64,000 bases of DNA from Serratia sp. PL17 (lineage in GTDB: Bacteria > Pseudomonadota > Gammaproteobacteria > Enterobacterales > Enterobacteriaceae). Every line of letters starts with the position of its first letter. The first letter of the stretch is position 1. Of the stretch, positions 43,883-53,742 are shown one piece after another. The notes beneath the pieces are model-generated. The model worked only from the letters and a program-made list of their open reading frames with translations. It was not told the origin of the DNA and made no database searches. Location: the NCBI RefSeq assembly GCF_017832355.1, contig NZ_JAFIBY010000011.1, positions 60,527 to 124,526 on the forward strand. The letters run 5' to 3'. The position numbers were made by a program, and so were the translations under genes.

Positions 43883-44769
43883 AACTGCCCTTCTGGTGGC
43901 TGATCCTGTTGTTCCGCCTTCTGTTGGCGGTAGTCGCGGTATTCCCCTATTGTCACTGTGATTTCCGCGCCAAGTAACACGATACACCAGCTCCAGTAGA
44001 CCCACAGGAATAAAATGGGGATCACGGCCAGCACGCCATAGATCAACTGATAAGACGGGAACATGGTGACATACAGGGCAAACCCCTTTTTGCCCAACTC
44101 AAACAGCAGCCCCGCGACCAGCGCGCCAATCAGCGCATCTTTAGGTGGCACGCGTACCGTCGGCACGATGCAATACAGCAGCCAGAACGATATCCACGAC
44201 AGGATCAACGGGAAAATACGCAGCACCTGATCCACCAGGCTGTTGACCCCGGTCTGCGCCAACCAGTTGAGTGACAACAGATAAGAACTGATGGCCATGC
44301 TGGCGCCAACCAACAGTGGCCCCAGGGTTAGCACCATCCAATACACAGCAAAGGAGAAGACTATCGGCCGCTGGTTCTTGCTGCGCCAGATGGTGTTCAG
44401 CACGCTGTCTACCGAGGAAATCAGCAACAATGCAGTGACAATCAGCCCACAGGTACCGACGGCCGTCATCTTGTTGGAATTGGCGACAAACTGCTCCAAA
44501 TAACTTTGAATGATATTGCCGGCAGCGGGCATAAAGTTAGAGAAGATAAAGCTTTTCAGTTGGACGCTAATGTCAGAGAACATCGGGAACGCGGCAAACA
44601 GCGCGAACACCACCGTCACAAGGGGTACCAGTGACAACAAAGAGACGTAAGCCAAGTGACCCGCCAGCATGGTAAGTCCATCACTGTCGACCCGTTTAAT
44701 CAACAACCGCCCAAAGGTGACGCTAGGTTTGATCGCAGAAGGCAGCTTCTTACGGCGGAAAAATGACAT
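43879..44769 (-). CDS. yihY: YihY/BrkB-family membrane protein
   Basis: A 296-residue inner-membrane protein with six hydrophobic segments, starting [37 protein letters not shown] is the family's first segment. It was once mis-assigned as ribonuclease BN, and its real function is unknown. It overlaps dtd by 4 bp. An ERIC element lies just upstream of its start. Confidence 0.92.
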   Translation of the reverse strand: MSFFRRKKLPSAIKPSVTFGRLLIKRVDSDGLTMLAGHLAYVSLLSLVPLVTVVFALFAAFPMFSDISVQLKSFIFSNFMPAAGNIIQSYLEQFVANSNKMTAVGTCGLIVTALLLISSVDSVLNTIWRSKNQRPIVFSFAVYWMVLTLGPLLVGASMAISSYLLSLNWLAQTGVNSLVDQVLRIFPLILSWISFWLLYCIVPTVRVPPKDALIGALVAGLLFELGKKGFALYVTMFPSYQLIYGVLAVIPILFLWVYWSWCIVLLGAEITVTIGEYRDYRQQKAEQQDQPPEGQL

Positions 44770-44794
44770 GGGTACCCCTTGATGTCAGTTTTTT

Positions 44795-44919
44795 TACCCG
44801 ATGGGTTTCAAGTTGCAGCCAGGCAGCAAGCGTAGGGATCCCCAGAGCCTTACCTTAATAAGTCACCGGGGTAAGTACGTGCAGCAAACAACGCTGCGGC
44901 TTGAAAGACGACAGGCATA
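44795..44919 (+). repeat. ERIC element (copy 1)
   Basis: A 125-bp enterobacterial repetitive intergenic consensus element. The core reads ATCCCCAGAGCCTTACC then AATAAGTCACCGGGGTAAG, close to the ERIC consensus halves. The ends are inverted (GGTTTCAAG near 44804-44812; CTTGAAAGACGACAGGCAT near 44900-44918). It lies between yihX and yihY, which both run on the minus strand, and could fold into a long hairpin in a joint transcript. Confidence 0.85.
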
Positions 44920-44945
44920 TACGCCTTAAGCTTAACGCTTCGTGG

Positions 44946-45536
44946 TCATTGGGCAAAATACGCAGGCACCACGTCACGATCGGTAACGTGTACGACCTTA
45001 ATCCCTAGCGCTTCAGCCGCTGCCACATTCGCCTCCACGTCATCAAAAAATACGGCCTGATCGGGTGCAGTATTTTCTGCGTTGAGTACATGCAGATAGA
45101 TGTTGGCATCCGGTTTACGCATGCCGATGTCCTGCGACAAGTACAGATGATCGGCAGCTTCAGCAACCTGAGGGTAGTGCTGTGGCCAATAGTTGCAGTG
45201 CAAACGGTTGGTATTTGACAAGACGACGACCCGATGGCCTTCACTGCGCAGGCGCTTCATGATGTCGATCACTTCCGGGCGCAGTGCAACAAACACCGCC
45301 TGCCAACCGGTAGCAAATTGTTCAAAACTGAGGGCGATACCCATTTCATCACTCAGCCGTTCAGCAAAGTCTTCGTCGCTGATCTCACCACGCTCATGCT
45401 GTTGGAACAGTTCACCCATAGTGAAACGCTCAGACAATACGGCCAGCGGCGTACCACTTAAATTGCTCCATACACCCAGTACACGTTTGAAATCGATATC
45501 GACGATCACATTACCTAAATCAAAGATATACAGCAT
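44946..45536 (-). CDS. yihX: HAD phosphatase YihX (alpha-D-glucose-1-phosphate phosphatase)
   Basis: E. coli YihX releases glucose from alpha-glucose-1-phosphate during glycogen breakdown. The 196-residue protein has HAD motif I IFDLGNVIVDID at the N-terminus (the second Asp of DxD replaced by Gly-Asn-Val context, as in E. coli YihX), motif II VVLSNTNR, motif III Lys in GMRKPDANIY and motif IV VFFDDVEANV. It is downstream of typA, separated by a terminator. Confidence 0.92.
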   Translation of the reverse strand: MLYIFDLGNVIVDIDFKRVLGVWSNLSGTPLAVLSERFTMGELFQQHERGEISDEDFAERLSDEMGIALSFEQFATGWQAVFVALRPEVIDIMKRLRSEGHRVVVLSNTNRLHCNYWPQHYPQVAEAADHLYLSQDIGMRKPDANIYLHVLNAENTAPDQAVFFDDVEANVAAAEALGIKVVHVTDRDVVPAYFAQ

Positions 45537-45648
45537 AGTCCTCTCCTGATGGGCCGGTGAGATTTTACTGTAGCGGGAAAAACAGAGGCTGAATAGAGAG
45601 CAGGAGGAAAAGCGTATAGCACGCGGCAGAAATGAGAAAAGACAGAGG

Positions 45649-45679
45649 AAAAAACTCAGGGCGCTGGACGCGCCCTAAG
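45649..45679 (-). terminator. Terminator of typA
   Basis: On the minus strand AGGGCGC pairs with GCGCCCT around a 5-nt loop. Three nucleotides later comes a run of six T (45654-45649). It lies 22 bp past the typA stop. Confidence 0.8.
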
Positions 45680-45700
45680 TGTTGCAGACTAAATCAGCGA

Positions 45701-47524
45701 TTAAGCGTCTTTAGGACCGCGGCTTGCACGTTTACGATCGTTTTCCGTCAGGTGACGCTTACGGATACGGATCGAGGTTGGCGTCACTTCTACCAGTTCG
45801 TCATCATCGATGAACTCCAGAGCTTGCTCCAGGGTCATCTTGATAGCTGGGACCAGGGTAGTTGCTTCGTCAGTACCAGAAGCACGCATGTTGGTCAGCT
45901 TCTTACCGGTCAAGCAGTTCACTGTCAGGTCGTTAGAACGTGAGTGAATACCGATGATCTGGCCTTCATACACTTCCGCACCGTGGCCCAGGAACAACTT
46001 GCCGCGATCTTGCAGACCAAACAGGGCGAATGCTACCGCTTTGCCTTGGCCGTTAGAGATCAGCACGCCGTTCTGGCGCTGGCCAACTTCACCCGGACGC
46101 ACATCGTCGTAGTGGCTGAAGGTGGAGTACAGCAGACCGGTACCAGAGGTCATGGTCATGAACTCGTTACGGAAGCCAATCAAGCCACGGCTTGGGATCA
46201 CGTAGTCGAGACGCACACGGCCTTTACCGTCTGGATCCATGTTTTTCAGGTCAGCTTTACGCTCACCCATGGCTTGCATGACTGAACCCTGGTGCTGTTC
46301 TTCGATGTCCAAGGTCACGTTCTCAAACGGCTCTTGTTTACGACCATCGATTTCACGGAAGATAACTTTCGGACGGGATACCGCCAGTTCGAAACCTTCA
46401 CGACGCATGTTTTCGATCAGAACCGACAGGTGAAGTTCACCACGGCCAGATACGCGGAATGCGTCAGCATCTTCAGTTTCTTCAACACGCAACGCAACGT
46501 TGTGCACCAATTCCTTGTTCAGACGCTCAAGGATTTGACGTGAAGTCACGAACTTACCTTCTTTACCGCAGAAAGGTGAGGTGTTGACGTTGAAGAACAT
46601 GGTTACGGTTGGCTCATCGACAGACAGCGCTGGCAGTGCTTCCACTGCAGAGGTGTCACAGATGGTGTCGGAAATGTTCAGCTCGCCCAGACCGGTGATA
46701 GCGATGATGTCGCCCGCTTCAGCCAGGGTCGACTCGATACGCTCCAGACCCATGTGGCCCAGCACTTTGCCCACTTTACCGCTGCGAGTTTTACCTTCGC
46801 TATCGATGATAGTGACCTGCTGGTTTGGCTTCACTTTACCGCGCTTGATACGGCCGATGCCGATCACGCCCAGGTAGTTGTTGTAGTCCAGCTGAGAGAT
46901 CTGCATCTGGAACGGTGCTTCGAGCTCAACCTGCGGTGCAGACACGTGGTCCACGATCGCTTGATACAGCGGGGTCATGTCTTCCGCCATCTCATTGTGG
47001 TCAGTACCCGCGATCCCCATCAGTGCAGAAGCATAGATGATTGGGAAGTCGAGCTGCTCGTCGGTCGCGTCGAGGTTAACGAACAGGTCGAAGACCTGAT
47101 CAACAACCCAATCAGGACGTGCGCCTGGACGGTCAACCTTGTTGATTACCACGATCGGCTTCAGACCATTAGCAAACGCTTTTTTGGTCACAAAGCGGGT
47201 TTGCGGCATTGGGCCATCCATTGCGTCCACAACCAGCAGCACCGAGTCAACCATTGACATCACACGCTCAACCTCACCGCCGAAGTCGGCGTGTCCTGGG
47301 GTATCCACGATGTTGATGCGGTAGTCTTTCCAATTAATGGCGGTGTTTTTTGCGAGGATGGTAATCCCACGCTCTTTCTCCAAATCGTTGGAGTCCATTA
47401 CGCGTTCGGTGGCTTCTACACGCTCTCCGAAAGTACCGGATTGTTGCAGCAGCTTATCAACCAGGGTGGTTTTACCATGGTCAACGTGGGCAATAATGGC
47501 GATGTTACGCAAATTTTCGATCAC
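45701..47524 (-). CDS. typA: Translational GTPase TypA/BipA
   Basis: BipA is a ribosome-binding GTPase that helps 50S assembly, mainly in the cold and under stress. The 607-residue protein has G1 [13 protein letters not shown]3 [11 protein letters not shown] and G4 [12 protein letters not shown]-like domains II, III and V, and the BipA-specific C-terminal domain ([19 protein letters not shown]). It is divergent from glnA, as in E. coli. Confidence 0.97.
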   Translation of the reverse strand: MIENLRNIAIIAHVDHGKTTLVDKLLQQSGTFGERVEATERVMDSNDLEKERGITILAKNTAINWKDYRINIVDTPGHADFGGEVERVMSMVDSVLLVVDAMDGPMPQTRFVTKKAFANGLKPIVVINKVDRPGARPDWVVDQVFDLFVNLDATDEQLDFPIIYASALMGIAGTDHNEMAEDMTPLYQAIVDHVSAPQVELEAPFQMQISQLDYNNYLGVIGIGRIKRGKVKPNQQVTIIDSEGKTRSGKVGKVLGHMGLERIESTLAEAGDIIAITGLGELNISDTICDTSAVEALPALSVDEPTVTMFFNVNTSPFCGKEGKFVTSRQILERLNKELVHNVALRVEETEDADAFRVSGRGELHLSVLIENMRREGFELAVSRPKVIFREIDGRKQEPFENVTLDIEEQHQGSVMQAMGERKADLKNMDPDGKGRVRLDYVIPSRGLIGFRNEFMTMTSGTGLLYSTFSHYDDVRPGEVGQRQNGVLISNGQGKAVAFALFGLQDRGKLFLGHGAEVYEGQIIGIHSRSNDLTVNCLTGKKLTNMRASGTDEATTLVPAIKMTLEQALEFIDDDELVEVTPTSIRIRKRHLTENDRKRASRGPKDA

Positions 47525-47644
47525 AGCTTTGCCTCAGGCATTAGAAATAGCGCGCTATTGTACACGTATTAAGCGAGGGACTAAACAAGATCACAACAGT
47601 CTCTTATAAACAACTGTGTACAGGTCAGTATGTGATCCCTTTCA

Positions 47645-47757
47645 CGGTGCAAAAAGCATCATCTGGTGCACTTTTGCACCATTACAGTGCCCCACCTCGC
47701 ACTGATTGCACCATTTAAGTGCAATATGTCACTAATGGTGCATACTCATTCTGTGCA
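47645..47757 (+). promoter_or_regulatory. Array of NtrC binding sites upstream of glnA
   Basis: At least nine TGCAC/GTGCA half-sites lie in 113 bp. The best full 17-mer is TGCACCATTTAAGTGCA (47707-47723); others are TGCACCATTACAGTGCC (47675-47691) and ATGTCACTAATGGTGCA (47726-47742). An everted palindrome TGGTGCACTTTTGCACCA occupies 47664-47681. NtrC-P bound here would activate the sigma-54 promoter about 75-135 bp downstream. The array also lies in the divergent typA upstream region. Confidence 0.88.
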
Positions 47758-47796
47758 AAACCCGCACAGAAAGGCGTTTAACACGCTTTCGCAAAG

Positions 47797-47814
47797 TTGG
47801 CACAGTTTTCGCTT
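47797..47814 (+). promoter_or_regulatory. Sigma-54 promoter glnAp2
   Basis: TTGGCACAGTTTTCGCTT fits the -24/-12 consensus with the invariant GG (47799-47800) and GC (47811-47812) separated by 10 bp. It is nearly identical to the E. coli glnAp2 core as I recall it. The glnA start is about 80 bp further on. Confidence 0.93.
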
Positions 47815-47894
47815 TAGTCTTTTCAAGGCAAAAAAAGCCAGTTTCACAGATTCGTTCCACGACGACGACAATGATAAATCCGGGAGAGTTAAGT

Positions 47895-49304
47895 ATGTCC
47901 GCTGAACACGTTTTGACGATGCTGAATGAGCATGAAGTGAAATTCGTAGACCTGCGTTTCACTGACACCAAGGGTAAAGAACAACACGTCACCATCCCTG
48001 CTCACCAGGTGAATGCCGACTTCTTCGAAGAAGGTAAAATGTTTGACGGCTCCTCGATCGGCGGTTGGAAAGGTATCAACGAATCTGACATGGTGCTGAT
48101 GCCAGACGCCAGCACGGCGGTATTGGACCCGTTCTTTGAAGAATCTACCCTGATTATTCGTTGTGACATCCTTGAGCCAGGCACCATGCAAGGCTATGAC
48201 CGTGACCCACGCTCCATTTCCAAGCGTGCAGAAGACTTCCTGCGTTCATCCGGCATTGCGGACACCGTATTGTTCGGGCCAGAGCCAGAATTCTTCCTGT
48301 TCGATGACATTCGTTTCGGCAGCAGCATCCGTGGCTCCCACGTGGCTATCGACGATATCGAAGGCGCATGGAACTCAGGCACCCAATACGATGGCGGCAA
48401 CAAAGGCCACCGTCCGGCAGTGAAAGGCGGCTACTTCCCAGTTCCTCCGGTCGACTCTTCACAAGACATCCGTTCTACCATGTGTTTGACCATGGAAGAA
48501 ATGGGTCTGGTTGTTGAAGCGCACCACCATGAAGTGGCAACTGCAGGTCAGAACGAAGTGGCAACCCGCTTCAACACCATGACCAAAAAAGCTGACGAAA
48601 TCCAAATCTACAAATACGTGGTTCACAACGTGGCTCACGCATTTGGTAAAACAGCGACCTTCATGCCGAAGCCGATGTTCGGTGATAACGGCTCTGGTAT
48701 GCACTGCCACATGTCTCTGTCCAAGAACGGCACGAACCTGTTCGCTGGCGACAAATACGGCGGCCTGTCTGAAACTGCCCTGTTCTATATCGGCGGTATC
48801 ATCAAGCATGCTAAAGCAATCAATGCCCTGGCCAACCCGACCACCAACTCTTACAAGCGTCTGGTCCCAGGCTACGAAGCCCCGGTCATGCTGGCTTACT
48901 CAGCCCGTAACCGTTCCGCTTCTATCCGTATTCCGGTAGTAGCTAGCCCGAAAGCGCGTCGTATCGAAGCTCGCTTCCCGGATCCAGCGGCTAACCCATA
49001 CCTGTGCTTCGCAGCTCTGCTGATGGCAGGCCTGGACGGTGTGATTAATAAAATCCACCCTGGCGATGCCATGGACAAAAACCTGTATGACCTGCCACCG
49101 GAAGAAGAAGCTGAAATTCCAAAAGTTGCAGGCTCCCTGGATGAAGCGCTGGCTGCATTAAGCGAAGACCGCGAGTTCCTGACCCGTGGCGGCGTCTTCA
49201 CCGACGACGCGATCGACGCTTATATCGACCTGCGTAAAGAAGAAATGGATCGTGTTCGCATGACGCCACACCCGGTTGAATTCGAACTCTACTACAGCGT
49301 TTAA
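47895..49304 (+). CDS. glnA: Glutamine synthetase, type I
   Basis: GlnA makes glutamine from glutamate, ammonia and ATP and is the main entry of ammonium when nitrogen is scarce. From the ATG at 47895 (GGGAGAGTTAAGT site) it has 469 residues, as in E. coli. [12 protein letters not shown], the metal-site [10 protein letters not shown], the ATP-site [16 protein letters not shown] and the adenylylation loop NLYDLPPEE (regulatory Tyr) are present. Transcription is under NtrC/sigma-54 control, and glnL and glnG follow. Confidence 0.98.
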   Translation: MSAEHVLTMLNEHEVKFVDLRFTDTKGKEQHVTIPAHQVNADFFEEGKMFDGSSIGGWKGINESDMVLMPDASTAVLDPFFEESTLIIRCDILEPGTMQGYDRDPRSISKRAEDFLRSSGIADTVLFGPEPEFFLFDDIRFGSSIRGSHVAIDDIEGAWNSGTQYDGGNKGHRPAVKGGYFPVPPVDSSQDIRSTMCLTMEEMGLVVEAHHHEVATAGQNEVATRFNTMTKKADEIQIYKYVVHNVAHAFGKTATFMPKPMFGDNGSGMHCHMSLSKNGTNLFAGDKYGGLSETALFYIGGIIKHAKAINALANPTTNSYKRLVPGYEAPVMLAYSARNRSASIRIPVVASPKARRIEARFPDPAANPYLCFAALLMAGLDGVINKIHPGDAMDKNLYDLPPEEEAEIPKVAGSLDEALAALSEDREFLTRGGVFTDDAIDAYIDLRKEEMDRVRMTPHPVEFELYYSV

Positions 49305-49312
49305 GTTTTACC

Positions 49313-49332
49313 GCGCCGTCTGCGGACGGCGC
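49313..49332 (+). terminator. Hairpin 8 bp after glnA
   Basis: GCGCCGTC pairs with GACGGCGC around TGCG. With no T-run directly after it, it probably stabilises the glnA 3' end or slows polymerase ahead of the second hairpin. Confidence 0.5.
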
Positions 49333-49373
49333 CCAGATTTAGTTGTCTTTTTTGTTGCCGTGGAAACTTTCTG

Positions 49374-49397
49374 CCCATCTTCGGATGGGTTTTTTTC
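49374..49397 (+). terminator. Intrinsic terminator of glnA
   Basis: CCCATC pairs with GATGGG around a TTCG tetraloop and is followed by eight T (49390-49397). It should end most glnA transcripts and leave glnLG to partial readthrough and to their own promoter. Confidence 0.85.
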
Positions 49398-49458
49398 TCC
49401 ACCATATTTTCTGCAAAACTATTCCATACCGCGTACATGACGGATGGAGTAGGATAAA

Positions 49459-49475
49459 TGCACTAAAAAGGTGCA
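49459..49475 (+). promoter_or_regulatory. NtrC operator of the glnL promoter
   Basis: TGCACTAAAAAGGTGCA is a 17-bp NtrC site with both half-sites complete. In E. coli, NtrC represses the weak glnL promoter from a similar site. It lies 137 bp before the glnL ATG, and only 9 bp before an ERIC element that fills the remaining distance. Confidence 0.82.
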
Positions 49476-49484
49476 GTCGTCTGC

Positions 49485-49611
49485 TATGCCCAATGAATTT
49501 CAAGGTGCAGCTAGGCGGCAACCGAGCCAACCGACAGGAGCTTGGTCTGCCAAGTGACTGGTGTGAGTAAGAGCAGCCAACAACGCTGCGTCTTGAAAGA
49601 TGAAGGGCATA
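49485..49611 (+). repeat. ERIC element (copy 2) in the glnL leader
   Basis: Exactly 127 bp from TATGCCCAATG to GAAGGGCATA, the usual ERIC length. The ends are inverted (TATGCCCAATGAATTTCAAG against the complement of CTTGAAAGATGAAGGGCATA), and the core contains CAAGTGACTGGTGTGAG, close to the ERIC2 consensus. The element ends 1 bp before the glnL ATG, and its terminal GAAGGG is the only good Shine-Dalgarno sequence there. Confidence 0.9.
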
Positions 49612-49612
49612 T

Positions 49613-50662
49613 ATGGCAACTGGCAAGCTGCCCGACGCAGGGCAGATCCTCAATTCGCTCATTAACAGCATTCTGCTGTTGGATGACTCACTGGCGGTTC
49701 ATTACGCCAATCCGGCAGCACAACAACTGCTGGCACAGAGCTCCCGTAAACTTTTCGGTACGCCGTTACCCGATCTGCTCGGCTACTTCTCACTGAACGT
49801 CGATTTGATGCGTGAGAGCCTGCACGCCGGTCAGGGCTTTACCGATAACGAAGTGACCCTGGTGGTTGACGGGCGTGCGCACATCCTCTCTTTGACCGCC
49901 CAGGCGCTGCCTGAAGGCTACATCTTGGTCGAGCTGGCGCCGATGGATAACCAACGCCGCCTGAGTCAGGAACAGTTACAGCACGCACAACAAGTTGCAG
50001 CGCGTGATTTAGTCCGTGGTCTGGCACACGAGATCAAAAACCCATTGGGTGGTTTACGGGGCGCGGCGCAGTTGCTGGCCAAGGCGCTGCCTGATCCATC
50101 ACTGACCGAATACACCAAGGTCATCATTGAACAGGCCGACCGCCTGCGCAACCTGGTTGATCGCCTGCTGGGCCCACAACGGCCTGGCCAGCACATTACC
50201 CAAAGTATTCATCAGGTCGCAGAACGCGTTTGCCAACTGGTGGCTCTCGAGAAACCCGATAACGTGACGCTGTTCCGTGATTACGACCCCAGCCTGCCAG
50301 AAATGGCACACGATCCGGATCAAATCGAACAGGTTCTGCTGAACATTACCCGTAACGCTCTGCAGGCACTGGGGCCGGCTGGCGGCACCATCACGCTGCG
50401 TACCCGCACCGCGTTCCAGATCACCCTGCATGGCAGTCGTTACCGGCTGGCAGCACGTATCGATATAGAGGATGACGGCCCCGGCGTGCCGGCGCAGTTA
50501 CAAGACACGCTGTTTTACCCAATGGTCAGTGGCCGCGAAGGCGGAACCGGCTTGGGTTTATCCATCGCCCGTAATCTTATTGATCAACATTGCGGAAAAA
50601 TTGAATTTAACAGTTGGCCAGGACATACCGAATTCTCGGTGTACCTGCCTATTCGTCAGTGA
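49613..50662 (+). CDS. glnL: Nitrogen sensor histidine kinase NtrB
   Basis: NtrB (GlnL) phosphorylates NtrC when nitrogen is limiting; with PII bound it dephosphorylates it. The 349-residue soluble kinase has a PAS domain (about residues 10-110), the H box [11 protein letters not shown] with His139 at the E. coli position, N box [17 protein letters not shown] and G boxes DDGPGVP and [12 protein letters not shown]. The start ATGGCAACTGG matches E. coli MATG and directly follows an ERIC element. Confidence 0.97.
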   Translation: MATGKLPDAGQILNSLINSILLLDDSLAVHYANPAAQQLLAQSSRKLFGTPLPDLLGYFSLNVDLMRESLHAGQGFTDNEVTLVVDGRAHILSLTAQALPEGYILVELAPMDNQRRLSQEQLQHAQQVAARDLVRGLAHEIKNPLGGLRGAAQLLAKALPDPSLTEYTKVIIEQADRLRNLVDRLLGPQRPGQHITQSIHQVAERVCQLVALEKPDNVTLFRDYDPSLPEMAHDPDQIEQVLLNITRNALQALGPAGGTITLRTRTAFQITLHGSRYRLAARIDIEDDGPGVPAQLQDTLFYPMVSGREGGTGLGLSIARNLIDQHCGKIEFNSWPGHTEFSVYLPIRQ

Positions 50663-50670
50663 GGTTTTCT

Positions 50671-52083
50671 ATGCAACGAGGGATAGTCTGGATCGTCGAT
50701 GACGATAGCTCCATCCGCTGGGTGCTTGAACGCGCACTCACTGGGGCGGGTGTGAGCTGCGTGACCTTCGAGAGTGGCAATGAGGTGTTGGAAGCCCTGT
50801 CCACGCAAACACCTGACGTGTTGCTGTCTGACATCCGCATGCCCGGCATGGATGGTCTTGCATTACTCAAGCAGATAAAGCAGCGCCACCCTATGCTTCC
50901 GGTCATCATAATGACGGCACATTCGGATTTGGACGCCGCTGTCAGCGCATATCAACAAGGGGCATTTGATTACCTGCCAAAACCTTTTGATATCGATGAA
51001 GCTGTCGCACTGGTCGAACGTGCTATCAGTCATTATCAGGAACAACAACAGCCGGCGCGCAGCCAGCCGGCTAACGATCCGGTAGCGGATATTATCGGCG
51101 AAGCCCCGGCAATGCAGGATGTGTTCCGTATTATCGGACGTCTATCACGCTCGTCGATCAGCGTGTTGATCAACGGTGAATCCGGCACAGGTAAAGAACT
51201 GGTGGCTCATGCTCTGCACCGCCACAGCCCGCGCGTCAAATCGCCTTTTATCGCATTAAATATGGCCGCTATTCCCAAAGATCTGATCGAATCTGAACTG
51301 TTCGGTCACGAAAAGGGGGCCTTTACCGGTGCCAATCAGATCCGTCAGGGCCGCTTTGAGCAGGCTGACGGCGGAACCTTGTTCCTGGATGAAATCGGCG
51401 ATATGCCGCTGGATGTTCAAACCCGTTTGCTGCGGGTTCTGGCAGATGGCCAATTCTATCGGGTCGGCGGTTATGCCCCGGTTAAGGTAGACGTTCGTAT
51501 CATCGCCGCGACACACCAGAACCTGGAATTACGCGTACAAGAAGGCAAATTCCGTGAGGATCTGTTCCATCGTCTCAATGTGATACGTGTACACCTGCCG
51601 CCATTGCGTGAGCGCCGTGAGGACATTCCGCGCCTGGCGCGCTACTTCCTGCAGGTGGCAGCAAAAGAGCTGGGCGTTGAGGCGAAAAATTTGCATCCAG
51701 AGACCGAAACGGCTCTGACTCGTCTGCCGTGGCCAGGCAACGTGCGTCAATTGGAGAACACCTGCCGCTGGTTAACCGTGATGGCCGCCGGGCAAGAGGT
51801 GCTGATTCAGGATCTGCCGAGTGAGTTGTTTGAGACCTCTGCGCCAGAAACCACCAGCCAGAGTCTGCCAGACAGCTGGGCCACATTGCTGGCACAGTGG
51901 GCCGACCGCGCACTGCGCTCCGGTCATCAAAACTTGCTGTCAGAAGCACAGCCTGAAATGGAACGCACGCTGCTCACCACGGCACTGCGTCATACCCAAG
52001 GGCATAAGCAGGAGGCCGCACGTTTGCTGGGATGGGGCCGCAATACGTTAACACGTAAATTAAAAGAGTTGGGAATGGAATAG
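50671..52083 (+). CDS. glnG: Nitrogen response regulator NtrC (sigma-54 activator)
   Basis: From the ATG at 50671 it has 470 residues. The receiver domain carries VDDDSSIRW and the phosphorylated Asp54 in LLSDIRMPG. The AAA+ domain has Walker A NGESGTGKE, the sigma-54 contact loop GAFTGA and Walker B GGTLFLDEIGD. A Fis-type helix-turn-helix ends the protein (EAARLLGWGRNTLTRKLKELG, about residues 446-466). It follows glnL by 8 bp with GAGG as ribosome site. Its binding sites occur upstream of glnA and glnL in this window. Confidence 0.97.
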   Translation: MQRGIVWIVDDDSSIRWVLERALTGAGVSCVTFESGNEVLEALSTQTPDVLLSDIRMPGMDGLALLKQIKQRHPMLPVIIMTAHSDLDAAVSAYQQGAFDYLPKPFDIDEAVALVERAISHYQEQQQPARSQPANDPVADIIGEAPAMQDVFRIIGRLSRSSISVLINGESGTGKELVAHALHRHSPRVKSPFIALNMAAIPKDLIESELFGHEKGAFTGANQIRQGRFEQADGGTLFLDEIGDMPLDVQTRLLRVLADGQFYRVGGYAPVKVDVRIIAATHQNLELRVQEGKFREDLFHRLNVIRVHLPPLRERREDIPRLARYFLQVAAKELGVEAKNLHPETETALTRLPWPGNVRQLENTCRWLTVMAAGQEVLIQDLPSELFETSAPETTSQSLPDSWATLLAQWADRALRSGHQNLLSEAQPEMERTLLTTALRHTQGHKQEAARLLGWGRNTLTRKLKELGME

Positions 52084-52196
52084 TTTGCGTGATTGATTAT
52101 AGAAAACGCAATCTGGCGCACAAAAAAACCGCTATGTCAGGCTTTACAGCCAGTAAGGCAGCAGTATGATCGAAGCGCACACTCTGGAGGCTCTCG

Positions 52197-52319
52197 ATGC
52201 TGGACTCATTTGTCGCATTCATTTCCCAAGGTGCAGCGCTTGGCTCCGCTGCCAGCCACACGCCACAGGCAGCCGTGGCTGCGGTGCTGTGCGCAGCACT
52301 GATTAATTTTTTGAGTTAA
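52197..52319 (+). CDS. yshB: Small membrane protein YshB
   Basis: A 40-residue protein with a strong GGAGG site 7 bp before the ATG. It starts MLDSFVAFISQGAALG, contains the characteristic SHTPQAAVAAVLCAAL and ends INFLS. E. coli YshB (36 residues) has the same SHTPQ-AVAAVLCAA core and sits in the same place between glnG and hemN. The C-terminal half is hydrophobic enough for one membrane span. In Salmonella, YshB was linked to intracellular replication; its molecular role is unknown. A strong terminator follows. Confidence 0.88.
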   Translation: MLDSFVAFISQGAALGSAASHTPQAAVAAVLCAALINFLS

Positions 52320-52330
52320 ATAGTTAATCG

Positions 52331-52361
52331 AAAAAACAGCCGCTAATGCGGCTGTTTTTTT
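52331..52361. terminator. Bidirectional terminator between yshB and hemN
   Basis: ACAGCCGC pairs with GCGGCTGT around TAAT, with A- and T-runs on the two sides, between convergent genes. Confidence 0.9.
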
Positions 52362-52366
52362 ATTCC

Positions 52367-53740
52367 TCAAATAACCCGAGAGAATTGCTGCGTGCGCGCC
52401 TGCTGACGCAGGTAGATATCAAAGCACATGCAGATATTGCGGATCAGTAACCGGCCACGTGGCGTAACACGGATACCCTGCTCGTTGCGTTCCACCAACC
52501 CGTCACGTTCAAACGGCGCCAGCAGTTGCAAATCTTCAGCAAAATAGCTGGCGAAGCTGATGCCGAACGGCTGTTCTATTGCCAGGTAGTACAGCTTAAA
52601 GTTACAAATCAACGTTTTGATCACCTCACGCCGCAAACAATCGTCTTCCGTCATGGCCAGGCCGCGCCACAGTGCATTGCCCTGCGCTTCAACGCGGCTG
52701 TAATAGGTTTTCAGCTCTTTCTGGTTCTGCGCATAGCTGTCACCCAGCATGCTGATGGCCGAAACCCCAAGCCCCAGGAGATCACTGTCGCCCTGGGTGG
52801 TATACCCCTGGAAATTACGGTGCAGCTTTCCTTCACGTTGCGCCACCGCCAGTTCATCATCTGGGCGTGCGAAGTGGTCCATGCCAATAAACTGGTAACC
52901 CGATTCGGTCAGGGAGGCGATGGTCTGTTGCAGGATATCCAGTTTCTGCTGTGCCGTCGGCAAATCCACGTCTTTGATTTTGCGCTGGGCCGCGAATAAA
53001 TTCGGCATATGAGCGTAGTTAAATACGCTCAGACGATCCGGATTTAGCTCTGCCACCCGCTGCAAGGTGTAAGCAAAGCTCTCTGGTGTCTGCTTTGGCA
53101 ATCCATAGATCAGATCGATATTGGTGGAATTAAAGCCTAGTGCTTTGGCGCGGGCAATCAGCGCAAAGATGAAGGCTTCATCCTGCTCGCGGTTCACCAA
53201 CCGCTGCACGTCTTTATTGAAGTCCTGCACACCCATGCTCAGACGGTTAAAGCCCTCGCTGCGTAAATGATCGAGCACATCCAGCTCAATCTCACGCGGA
53301 TCGACTTCGATCGACATTTCAAGATCGGGGAGAAAATCAAAGTGTTGCCGTAACTGCGCTACCAGCGTGCTGATTTGCGTTTTGCTTAGGTAGGTCGGTG
53401 TGCCGCCGCCCCAGTGTAACTGGCCAACCTTACGCCCGGCAAACAGGGGGGCGCGCTGGGCGATCTCCTGTGCCAGCACCGCCAGATACTCATCCGCCTT
53501 GTGTGTCTGACGCGTCACCAGCTTATTACAGCCACAGAAATAGCAGAGCTTGTGGCAGAAAGGGATATGTACATACAGCGACAGAGAGCGCTCAGGATAA
53601 CGCACCGCGGCGCGTTGAAACGCCGCTTCGTCGTAGTCCTGGTTAAACTCCAGCGCTGTGGGGTATGAGGTGTAACGCGGCCCTGAATAGTTATATTTCT
53701 GGATCAGGGCCAGATCCCAGACAATTGCCTGTTCTGACAT
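52367..53740 (-). CDS. hemN: Oxygen-independent coproporphyrinogen III oxidase
   Basis: HemN converts coproporphyrinogen III to protoporphyrinogen IX without oxygen, using radical SAM chemistry. From the ATG at 53740 (AAGGAG, 5-bp spacing) it has 457 residues, as in E. coli. The [4Fe-4S] cluster Cys are 62, 66 and 69 in CHKLCYFCGC. HWGGGTPTYL and SIEVDPREIELD follow. A GTG six bases upstream is a less likely start, since it would lie inside the preceding gene. Confidence 0.97.
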   Translation of the reverse strand: MSEQAIVWDLALIQKYNYSGPRYTSYPTALEFNQDYDEAAFQRAAVRYPERSLSLYVHIPFCHKLCYFCGCNKLVTRQTHKADEYLAVLAQEIAQRAPLFAGRKVGQLHWGGGTPTYLSKTQISTLVAQLRQHFDFLPDLEMSIEVDPREIELDVLDHLRSEGFNRLSMGVQDFNKDVQRLVNREQDEAFIFALIARAKALGFNSTNIDLIYGLPKQTPESFAYTLQRVAELNPDRLSVFNYAHMPNLFAAQRKIKDVDLPTAQQKLDILQQTIASLTESGYQFIGMDHFARPDDELAVAQREGKLHRNFQGYTTQGDSDLLGLGVSAISMLGDSYAQNQKELKTYYSRVEAQGNALWRGLAMTEDDCLRREVIKTLICNFKLYYLAIEQPFGISFASYFAEDLQLLAPFERDGLVERNEQGIRVTPRGRLLIRNICMCFDIYLRQQARTQQFSRVI

Positions 53741-53742
53741 GC

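Noticed and set aside
43926..43933. Second GGCGGTAG match
   Set aside because: It lies within yihY coding sequence, far from any LPS or capsule operon.
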